Origin: JAFGED01 sp964551295
Lineage (GTDB): Bacteria > Chloroflexota > Anaerolineae > B4-G1
NCBI GenBank assembly: GCA_964551295.1
Contig: CAZKDJ010000136.1
Span: 1 to 11,421, forward strand
Length of the DNA stretch: 11,421 bases
Reading direction: 5' to 3'
The notes under the pieces: generated by a model
What the model was told of the DNA's origin: nothing
The model's input: the letters and a program-made list of their open reading frames with translations, nothing else
Database searches by the model: none
Shown: positions 5,323 to 11,421 of the stretch, piece by piece
How positions within the stretch are numbered: the first letter of the stretch is position 1
Layout: each line of letters opens with the position of its first letter
Translations under genes and position numbers: made by a program

Positions 5323-6972
5323 TTACTGCTCAATTACCTCTACCAAGCCAGCAGCGCCATCGACGCGGATTCGCTGGCCGTCTTGAATCCTGCACGTAGC
5401 TTCCGGTAGGCTCACTACGATGGGAATGCCGTACTCGCGAGCCACAATCGCCGCGTGAGAGAGAATGCCACCCATTTCGGTCACGACGGCGGCAAATCGC
5501 AGAAACAAACTTGACCACACCGGATCGGTCACAGGGGTAACCAGTATAACCGGCCCCGATATCTCTAAAAGCCGTTTGGCTGCTTGTTGTGCATCATCGG
5601 TTACCAGTGCGATTCCCTCGACAGGCCCATGCCCTGCACCTGCACCGATACCCTTCAACCCGACCTGAGCGCGCTCCTCTCCCTCTTCCAGCGCCGGCCA
5701 CCAGGTTCGTGTCTCTGGATCATACCAGATCAACTCTGGAGGGAGAGCCATCTGGCGATTCCTCTGCAACTCGGCGCGGCGTTTTTCCACCTCTTCCCTG
5801 GCAACGCGTTGCTGACCACGGCTCTGACCAAAAGCGATGAACTCGTCAAACGTGTACAGCCACAGATAATCATCAGGCTGGTCGGGAAAGTAGTGACGCG
5901 AGAGCAGCCGTGCAGCCAAGCCGTAGGTAGCATTTTGCAGTTCTGCCAGGTCTCGATCTTCCTCTCTCCGTGTCAACAACTTTGCCGACCAGTTGAGTAC
6001 CTGCTTCCAAACCAGCCGTTCAGGCCGGTTCATTTTCTGTAACACCTCGCTGCCTATGCGCGGCGCGGCCTTTGTCTGAGCAGATGGCACACTACCTTCC
6101 TCGATCAGACCGGCGACCGCCACAAGCAATACATCGACCTCATCGACCAGGCGCTTAGCCTCGAACTCGGAGGCATGACTGAACGCCCGATGGCCATAGA
6201 CACGCAGAAAACGCTCGACCGCTTTCACAAAGGGCTCCGCCTCGGTCAGAGCGCGGTACTTGTCGAGGTTCCCTTCTCCTGCTCGCAGCAGGCTGAGCAC
6301 CCCATCCCCGCATTGTATGGCGATTGTCCGCAGTTCTAACATACGCTCTCCCAACATAGCCGTGGTCGTACCTTGGCCGACGAATGCGTTCAGGAGATCC
6401 GGCGCCCGCTTCCTGATTTCCGTGGCCACTGCAACAGAGACAAAGGTGTTGACGATAGAGGCCCAGATGAATCGGTCCGCTCGATCTACCAGCAATTGAT
6501 CAAACAGCGGCCATATCAAAGAAAGGTCCGTCTTCGTAAGCCGGTCGGGGTCACACTTCTGCAGCGGCCAATACGCCTTCTCGAGAATCTGCCTGTATTG
6601 GGGATTCATTCCATGGAGCCGAGCGGTCTCACGGTAGACAGCCAGAAAGCGGAACAGGACGGGAATCATGCGCCACATCGGAGGTTTTCCACCCAGCGGC
6701 ACCAAGTGGCTGGGAGCACCGAATGACTCTGCTTCAAATGGTAGCACCGGAGCCAGGTTGCGGACAAAATAGCTGATATTGATGTAAAAAGAGCCTTGTA
6801 CCGTAAGCATCGGAGGCATGCTGGCATCCCGATCGTCGCTCCCTGTGATCCTCTTGATGAATTTTTCCAGTTGCCGACCCGAGGCAAAGTTCTCGCTGTA
6901 CGAGACACTGATGGGGTAACTGATCCCAAACGTTTCACGTGGGTTATGCCCACTCAAAAGCCACTTTTCCAC
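5323..6972 (-). CDS. PEP-utilising enzyme swivel-domain protein lacking an ATP-grasp domain
   Basis: The last 110 of 549 residues form a PEP-utilising-enzyme mobile (phosphohistidine) domain. It opens with GIGAGAGHGPVEGIALV (about 441-457), has VTPVTDPVWSSLF, and carries the phosphorylatable His506 in GGILSHAAIVAREYGIP, followed by DGQRIRVDGAAG. Residues 1-430 are largely helical with a strand-rich start (LTVQGSFYINISYF), like the middle domain of rifampin phosphotransferase and PEP-synthase-like proteins. Those enzymes have an N-terminal ATP-binding domain of about 300 residues, which is absent here, and no separate gene for it is in the window. The protein may accept phosphate from a partner or have another role. 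The start is GTG with AGGAG 6 bases upstream. It lies 57 bases after the DUF7064-like gene, probably in one operon, with repeat C just after its stop. Confidence 0.82.
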   Translation of the reverse strand: MEKWLLSGHNPRETFGISYPISVSYSENFASGRQLEKFIKRITGSDDRDASMPPMLTVQGSFYINISYFVRNLAPVLPFEAESFGAPSHLVPLGGKPPMWRMIPVLFRFLAVYRETARLHGMNPQYRQILEKAYWPLQKCDPDRLTKTDLSLIWPLFDQLLVDRADRFIWASIVNTFVSVAVATEIRKRAPDLLNAFVGQGTTTAMLGERMLELRTIAIQCGDGVLSLLRAGEGNLDKYRALTEAEPFVKAVERFLRVYGHRAFSHASEFEAKRLVDEVDVLLVAVAGLIEEGSVPSAQTKAAPRIGSEVLQKMNRPERLVWKQVLNWSAKLLTRREEDRDLAELQNATYGLAARLLSRHYFPDQPDDYLWLYTFDEFIAFGQSRGQQRVAREEVEKRRAELQRNRQMALPPELIWYDPETRTWWPALEEGEERAQVGLKGIGAGAGHGPVEGIALVTDDAQQAAKRLLEISGPVILVTPVTDPVWSSLFLRFAAVVTEMGGILSHAAIVAREYGIPIVVSLPEATCRIQDGQRIRVDGAAGLVEVIEQ

Positions 6973-7029
6973 AGAGATCTCCTCTGGAAGTATTTAATGT
7001 CTACCCGATGCCATAGTTTTTACACATCC

Positions 7030-7950
7030 TCACGAATTCAAGATTTGAGTCGTTTCAAGGATACCATAAGCAGAGTGAAGCCCGTCCACGTTGAACCAGG
7101 TAAAGCACTCACACCAGCGTAACATGATGTAATCCTGCTTGAGTACGATAGGCATGACGGCTTTGACATCCGCCTGGATATCCAGTGAAGAGAGCCCATC
7201 TGCGGTTACTTGCGCCGTAATCGTACTAGGCAAACCCTGCGAATCTGTCTCCACAGAGGCATGCATCCCGGTGACAGGATTGTTCCTCCCATTATGCCAG
7301 ATATACCCGATGGCCATTTCTTGATCGCTTACCCTGCCCAAAGCAGCATTTACAGTAAAGTCGTCCGCGAACTGGGCAAATAGGCTTACGATATTCCCTG
7401 CCTTTTGCAGATCTCGAACGCCCCAGGAATGATCTCGGAAGCCCAGGCCATTCACCTCGTACACCTCCCCTCCAACAGACACGCCCCCGTGAAAACGTCC
7501 ACATTGCTCATAGTGGCCTGCAGCGATGCCCATCTCTGCCAGACCGCGTTCCGGGAAAGTGTATGCTGGATTGACAGCATCAAACGACAGGTGACAGTCC
7601 ACCTCAATCGTTTCCTTGGAAAAGGCACCTGGTTTTTCAACCTCGAAGAAGCGGGCGCCTACCTCCACACGCCACCGCTGCAAGGGCTTTTCCATCACGA
7701 AGGCGAGACCAGGCACAGAGTACAGGTCGTCTTCACTCTGTAACGCCCCCTGGGTGTGAAAGAACAATACCTGTCCCTTCACAAAAAACATGGCCAGGCC
7801 TTCATAGCGGTGCTGGTTTGGGCGAATCCCGATCGTGGCCGCGCCTGCAATCTCTTCACCAGCATCGTGCCAGTTGAAGAAAAGGCTCTCTCTCCAAAGA
7901 GGCTCCTGCCCAAACTGGTGAACGCGTTCGTCATTCTCTCGCGTATTCAC
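7030..7950 (-). CDS. DUF7064/DUF7065-like protein
   Basis: This 306-residue protein has no signal peptide or membrane helix and is rich in beta strands. The hallmark is GLGFRDHSWGVRD at 168-180, the conserved core of proteins annotated with DUF7065 and DUF7064, which look like a two-part lipocalin-like fold related to AttH/CrtC-type proteins. Other matching parts are the start (ESLFFNWHDAGEEIAG, with the strand AATIGIRPN after it) and the end (FTWFNVDGLHSAYGILETTQ). Biochemical function is unknown to me; a small hydrophobic ligand is conceivable but not shown. The start is GTG with GGAGG at a 6-base spacing. The gene sits 43 bases after the chemotaxis receptor and 57 bases before the PEP-swivel gene, consistent with co-transcription. 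Confidence 0.7.
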   Translation of the reverse strand: MNTRENDERVHQFGQEPLWRESLFFNWHDAGEEIAGAATIGIRPNQHRYEGLAMFFVKGQVLFFHTQGALQSEDDLYSVPGLAFVMEKPLQRWRVEVGARFFEVEKPGAFSKETIEVDCHLSFDAVNPAYTFPERGLAEMGIAAGHYEQCGRFHGGVSVGGEVYEVNGLGFRDHSWGVRDLQKAGNIVSLFAQFADDFTVNAALGRVSDQEMAIGYIWHNGRNNPVTGMHASVETDSQGLPSTITAQVTADGLSSLDIQADVKAVMPIVLKQDYIMLRWCECFTWFNVDGLHSAYGILETTQILNS

Positions 7951-7993
7951 GACGTACCTCCGAATGGCGTCTATTGAAGAAATCTCCTTGCGA

Positions 7994-9580
7994 TCAACCC
8001 TGCTCGATCATCTCTCGCAACTCTCCTGCGAGGCGGTTGAGTTCGCCTGCCGCTTTCTCTACTTGGCGGGCACCGGCCACAGTCTGCACCATGACCAAGT
8101 GAATGCTCTCCATCGCCTGGGCAACTTGCTGTATCCCATCGAGCTGCTGATGGGCGGCGGCTGCGGTTTCCAGTGCCGACTGCGATGATTCGGTCACGCT
8201 TTCGGCCAACTGCCGGATGGATGAACCGGCACCACCAGCTAACTCGACTCCTACGTCGGCGTCCTTCATGCCTTCTTCGGCGCTCATGACGGCGGTGTTG
8301 ATTCCATGCTGGATCTGATTGAGTATCTCCTTGACCTGCCTGGTGGCGGACTGGCTCTGTTCAGCCAGAGTGCGCACTTCCTGGGCAACAACGCCAAAGC
8401 TCTTGCCAGCATCGCCTGCGTGAACGGCTTCGACAGTGGCATTTAGTGCCAGCACATTCGACTGCTCGGCAATCTCGCTGACGGTCGCAATGATCTGTCT
8501 GATGAACTGAGCTTGGTCGGAGAGATGCAAAACATCATTGGCGATCGACTCGGACCTTTGCTTGATCTTTTGTATACCCTGGGTCGTATCAGCTACTGCC
8601 CGTTGGCCGGTCTGGTAGGACTCAGCTGTATGTTGAGCCAGCTCGGCAACGGCTTGGGCGCGCTCAGAGGTCTGTTGGGCAATTGTGCGCACTTCATCGA
8701 TAGTGGTTAATACCTGTGAAATGGCAGCCGATTGTTCATCGGCCCCGGTCGCCTGTTGGGTGCTGGAGGCCAGAATCTCGTCTGCTGCCTGATTCAAATG
8801 ATCGGCGGTTTCGCGTGCCCTCGACAGCACGCGTTGTAGCCGCTCGTACTGCTCCTGTTCGACGGCCATACGCTGCTCGATCTCCAGATTAGCCTGCTGC
8901 AGTTGCTCGCGCTGTTCCTGTTCAATGGCTATGCGCCCCTGGATCTCTAGGTTGGCCCGCTGGGCCCGGCGAAACTGCTCATCTTGCCCCGTGACGATCA
9001 AACGAGCAGTCACGGCCATGACCACAGAGGTAAAGGCAGTAACAGGTATGACGAGGAGTTCCTCAGTTGTTTCGCCCAACGGGGGGAGCCAATCGGGCAC
9101 CCACCTCCCGCCTATAAAGACCGTAACAGCGAGGCAAAAGACGCTAATCCCCACTAGCCACAGGCTGTCCCGGCCACCCAGCAACAGAAAACAAAGGACG
9201 ATGACAATGACCGCCAAGATGGCGATGGCCACCAAAAACTGTGGCATCAAAACACCAATAAAGATGTCCAACATCAGGGTAGTGAGGACAAAATAGCGGC
9301 CAAAGGTCCCCAACCCCTTTCGGCGCAAAAAGGGAAACAAAGCGGCGCTGATTGTTGGAGGCAGAGTGAGTATAGCCAGCAGGATGAGCTGGGGGAAATC
9401 TGGGAAGAGCAGCCACAGAGCTGCCTCAGAAACAGATGCCGAACCACCTAGCAAAAGCAGAGCGCGGCTTACAGACAGAGCATATTGCTCCCGGAACTGC
9501 CGGATCTGGGCATCGATCTCTGCCTTTTCCACTTCACTCGTCCCTGGATTCTGGAATCCCTGTTTTGTATCTTCTCGCAT
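7994..9580 (-). CDS. Methyl-accepting chemotaxis protein without HAMP or periplasmic sensor domain
   Basis: Of the 528 residues, about 35-196 hold six likely membrane helices with very short loops and no large extracellular domain. Residues 207-250 form a charged coiled coil built of a duplicated unit (ANLEIQGRIAIEQEQREQLQ, then ANLEIEQRMAVEQEQYERLQ). The rest is the signalling coiled coil of chemoreceptors, with the hairpin tip at about 368-410 (IAEQSNVLALNATVEAVHAGDAG, read in two parts, then FGVVAQEVRTLAEQS). This tip contacts CheA and CheW. No HAMP domain is visible; the repeated coil takes its place. The membrane part may sense a lipophilic, intramembrane or energy-related signal (inference). 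The ATG at 9580 has AGGAG 7 bases upstream. It is probably the first gene of the operon with the two genes below it. Confidence 0.92.
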   Translation of the reverse strand: MREDTKQGFQNPGTSEVEKAEIDAQIRQFREQYALSVSRALLLLGGSASVSEAALWLLFPDFPQLILLAILTLPPTISAALFPFLRRKGLGTFGRYFVLTTLMLDIFIGVLMPQFLVAIAILAVIVIVLCFLLLGGRDSLWLVGISVFCLAVTVFIGGRWVPDWLPPLGETTEELLVIPVTAFTSVVMAVTARLIVTGQDEQFRRAQRANLEIQGRIAIEQEQREQLQQANLEIEQRMAVEQEQYERLQRVLSRARETADHLNQAADEILASSTQQATGADEQSAAISQVLTTIDEVRTIAQQTSERAQAVAELAQHTAESYQTGQRAVADTTQGIQKIKQRSESIANDVLHLSDQAQFIRQIIATVSEIAEQSNVLALNATVEAVHAGDAGKSFGVVAQEVRTLAEQSQSATRQVKEILNQIQHGINTAVMSAEEGMKDADVGVELAGGAGSSIRQLAESVTESSQSALETAAAAHQQLDGIQQVAQAMESIHLVMVQTVAGARQVEKAAGELNRLAGELREMIEQG

Positions 9581-9602
9581 AGTTCTTCTCCTGAGGTAGG
9601 CC

Positions 9603-9623
9603 CCCCACTAAACCGTGGTGGGG
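9603..9623 (-). terminator. Hairpin straddling the stop codon of a short ORF
   Basis: CCCCAC (9603-9608) pairs with GTGGGG (9618-9623), a perfect 6-bp GC-rich stem with a 9-base loop. On the minus strand the loop holds most of the TAG stop codon of the 9608-9832 frame. The structure lies just upstream of the chemoreceptor ribosome binding site. No T-run follows, so it could be a leader structure rather than a terminator. Confidence 0.3.
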
Positions 9624-9832
9624 ATGCAATTTGACAGAACGAGGTTCTCAGGCACAATCTGGTTTTGCCAAGGGACCAGACCAAGAGAGTGCCTTTGGAC
9701 CCACAGATAGTATTTTGCCCCAATTTGGCCTGTCCTGCAAGCGGAAGCTCCGAGAATCGCATACTCATCATTTGAACTGGCTCGAGATTCCAGATCATCC
9801 AGCGTCCGCAGGAAAAGCTGTTCTATGTTCAC
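9608..9832 (-). CDS. Short hypothetical ORF, possibly a gene remnant
   Basis: A 74-codon frame starts at a GTG preceded by AGGTG (4-base spacing from AGG). The first 27 residues (MNIEQLFLRTLDDLESR, then ASSNDEYAIL) look like a genuine helical N-terminus and resemble openings of small hypothetical proteins I have seen. The remainder has no hydrophobic pattern I can place, so the original gene may have lost its 3' part. The stop lies 27 bases before the chemoreceptor ATG, so co-transcription is possible. TTAGCA and TATTAA, 17 bases apart (9876-9848), could be a promoter, but that would leave almost no leader for this frame and might serve the chemoreceptor operon instead. The stretch 9833-9988 holds no other supported feature. 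Confidence 0.35.
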   Translation of the reverse strand: MNIEQLFLRTLDDLESRASSNDEYAILGASACRTGQIGAKYYLWVQRHSLGLVPWQNQIVPENLVLSNCIPTTV

Positions 9833-9988
9833 AGCACCTACTCTCTCTTAATACGGCATTCACGCGACTCTGCTAACCAATTCGTTGATCCCAACAAGTC
9901 CACCCAAATGAATTTCTACTACGGCACCCGCTCCAATTCCTTCGCACCCCTCGCCACCCTTGCCCCAATCAATGCCTGGGGCCCCCAC

Positions 9989-11011
9989 TCACAACTCAGT
10001 GCTAACAGAGTTCTCATCTTCCACAGTTGTAGAATCAGATCGTTGGCCGTAGCTTTGCTGCTCTATCACTAACTGGTTGTACTCATCAAGGTAGCGAGCT
10101 AGCTCATCTCTGTCAACCAACCTAACATTAGTAGCCATGGCAAGCTCCCTTGCGGAGGGTGTGAAATAGCTATTTGTGACAACCATTGCCTCATCGCAAC
10201 CGTAAAACGCCTTTGCTGCAAGAGATTGTTGTACTGCCGAGTTTCCCACATTGTCTGTATAATTTTTGGCTTGGATCACAACCCGCTTGTCGAATCTTTT
10301 GACAAAGAGATCAGCTCCTTGATCTTGGGACCTCGCGGTTTCTTCTACCTCGTAACCTAGATAGGAGAATAGTTTCACCAAGAAATCCTCGAACTCATAT
10401 CCGTTCATAGAATCCACCATATAGATATTAAGATAATCTTGTGGATTAAAATTCTCAAGGGTTGCCTTGAATCGTTGAATTTGTATATCCAAGTAGATCT
10501 TCTCGCACCAGTCATAGAGTCGGGATAAAGACTCTCGAGATACCAGCGGTACAAAAGAGCTGCTACCTTGTACAGATTTGCCAAATTGAATATTCTCTGT
10601 AAACCTGCCAGTCTCCCAAACATAATGAAGAAAGAGTGGTAGCTCCTTGCGGAAAAGCGCTCCTCTCTCTCCTATCCAAGAGTATACGGAACCCCTTAAA
10701 CTATCTTTCATATGACGCTCTATCTGAGACACGAAATTTGAGTAGTCAAAATCAAACTCGGTTGATAACACTAACTTCTTGGTTAAATTTGGGTATTCTT
10801 GGAGTTCGTTAAAACCAAGTCTTGTCAATACATGATGAAATAACGTCAGTCGTGAATAAGTAAATTTCGACGAGTAATCCCCCTCTGTGTCATCTGATCC
10901 GCCTCTAGCAATGTGCAAGTAGTTGACAAAGTAGGGATGCTTAAATCTCGTATACTTCTCCAAGACACTTTCCAGTTTTCTATCGAGTTCTTGCTGTTTT
11001 TTCTTCTTCAA
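9989..11011 (-). CDS. Mrr-type restriction endonuclease, 5' end possibly lost
   Basis: The C-terminal third (about 200-310 of 340) is an Mrr-like nuclease domain of the PD-(D/E)xK group. It has Glu207 in NGYEFEDFL, LGYEVEETARSQDQGADLFV with Asp234, then VVIQAKNY with Gln247 and Lys249, and VVTNSYFTPSARELA. Such enzymes cut DNA, often modified DNA. The N-terminal 200 residues are mixed helical with no recognised domain. The only upstream start is a TTG at 11011 without a ribosome binding site. The first internal ATG is at codon 101. The frame stays open upstream (reading LVKDLFL) to the edge of the insertion sequence, so the real start may be missing. The gene looks AT-richer than its neighbours, in line with acquired defence DNA. 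CCCCA/TGGGG at 9963-9981 is a weak 3' hairpin. Confidence 0.82.
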   Translation of the reverse strand: MKKKKQQELDRKLESVLEKYTRFKHPYFVNYLHIARGGSDDTEGDYSSKFTYSRLTLFHHVLTRLGFNELQEYPNLTKKLVLSTEFDFDYSNFVSQIERHMKDSLRGSVYSWIGERGALFRKELPLFLHYVWETGRFTENIQFGKSVQGSSSFVPLVSRESLSRLYDWCEKIYLDIQIQRFKATLENFNPQDYLNIYMVDSMNGYEFEDFLVKLFSYLGYEVEETARSQDQGADLFVKRFDKRVVIQAKNYTDNVGNSAVQQSLAAKAFYGCDEAMVVTNSYFTPSARELAMATNVRLVDRDELARYLDEYNQLVIEQQSYGQRSDSTTVEDENSVSTEL

Positions 11012-11033
11012 AAAGAGGTCTTTTACGAGCCCC

Positions 11034-11421
11034 TGTCGGTGAGTTAGTCAAGAGGTGTCGCCTTTTTTACGGGGGCAGTTTTCGGCCCCATCCACGAGTA
11101 ACACGGATAATCGGACACGTCAGGTAGATGATTGGCAATAAGCTCCTCCATTGTGAATGTGCGCGCGCCGGGATTGGCGCGGCGGGCCGCAAGGGTCGCG
11201 GCCTTCAGTGCAGCTCGTTCAGCCAGCAAGCGCGGACCTTGCCCCGAGTGAACCTGATGGGGAGTCAGCATGTTGAGGCGAGTATGCGGATGCACATCGT
11301 TGTACCACGGATAGAATTGGTCGAAATAGGATTCGACTTCAGCCTGGCCCGCAAAGTAACCTGGGAAGGCAGGATGGGTCTTGATGGTAGCAAAGTGCGA
11401 CTCGATGTACGGGTTGTCATT
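11034..11421 (-). mobile_element. Insertion sequence, partial (IS3-like), 3' end
   Basis: The element is recognised by its transposase (11044-11421) and runs past the window edge. Its end near the Mrr gene is placed at about 11034, because the minus strand there reads CTCACCGACA and ends in CA, as IS3-type ends do, ten bases after the stop codon. The other end and any target duplication are outside the window, so the boundary is tentative. Confidence 0.55.
11044..11421 (-). CDS. DDE transposase (integrase core), C-terminal 125 residues
   Basis: The frame is open to the window edge and gives the C-terminal part of an IS3-type OrfB / integrase-core transposase. It starts NDNPYIESHFATIKTHPAFP, whose Glu7 fits the last acidic residue of the DDE triad. 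The typical end follows: FYPWYNDVHPHTRLNMLTP, then HQVHSGQG. The last 60 residues (ALKAATLAARR and onward) are a lineage-specific tail. A GTG inside the visible part is not a real start. The catalytic Asp residues and the OrfA part lie beyond the window. The gene is co-directional with the Mrr gene, so its transcription could read into it. Family-level identification is firm; the exact IS group is not. Confidence 0.88.
   Translation of the reverse strand, partial: NDNPYIESHFATIKTHPAFPGYFAGQAEVESYFDQFYPWYNDVHPHTRLNMLTPHQVHSGQGPRLLAERAALKAATLAARRANPGARTFTMEELIANHLPDVSDYPCYSWMGPKTAPVKKATPLD

Noticed and set aside
9833..9988. Short minus-strand frames between the Mrr stop and 9832, such as one reading EIHLGGLVGINELVSRVA
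   Set aside because: They are open for too few codons, have no start with a ribosome binding site, and competing frames look equally protein-like because the strand is G-rich.

Overview
The window is a bacterial chromosomal segment of moderate GC in which every supportable gene lies on the minus strand, so transcription runs right to left. The lipobox protease, the HAMP-less polytopic chemotaxis receptor with a long coiled coil, the GTG and TTG starts and the palindromic intergenic repeats would suit a Chloroflexota (Anaerolineae-like) genome. That placement is an inference from style; there is no rRNA or other marker gene.

From right to left: (1) 11044-11421 is the 3' part of an IS3-like DDE transposase, cut by the window edge. 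(2) 9989-11011 is an AT-richer Mrr-type restriction endonuclease whose 5' end abuts the IS and has no ATG near its start, so it may be truncated. (3) 9608-9832 is a short, possibly decayed ORF. (4) 9580-5323 looks like a three-gene operon with gaps of 43 and 57 bases and good ribosome binding sites: a chemotaxis receptor, a DUF7064/DUF7065-like protein, and a PEP-utilising swivel-domain protein that lacks the ATP-grasp half of its relatives. (5) 5095-3893 is a lipoprotein subtilase with unusual active-site surroundings. (6) 3791-3297 is a four-helix membrane protein. (7) 3056-2622 is a Nudix hydrolase. (8) 2289-913 is a tandem flavodoxin-fold protein with a cysteine cluster. (9) 785-429 is a SpoIIAA/STAS-like protein. 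(10) 1-188 holds a partial unknown gene and a tiny ORF coupled to it.

The clearest non-coding structure is a 68-base repeat with a hairpin core, in three diverged ungapped copies (3238-3305, 3825-3892, 5238-5305). Each sits at the stop codon of a minus-strand gene, or within about 17 bases of it. Substitutions between copies tend to keep the stem, including a change readable only as a G-U pair on the minus-strand RNA.

No tRNA, rRNA, CRISPR array, recognisable riboswitch or replication origin was seen. The stretch 189-428 holds only a hairpin (381-403). The stretch 2290-2621 holds a candidate promoter and no convincing gene. I found no multi-gene system I would call new. The best candidates for novelty are the receptor/DUF/PEP-swivel operon and the repeat family.
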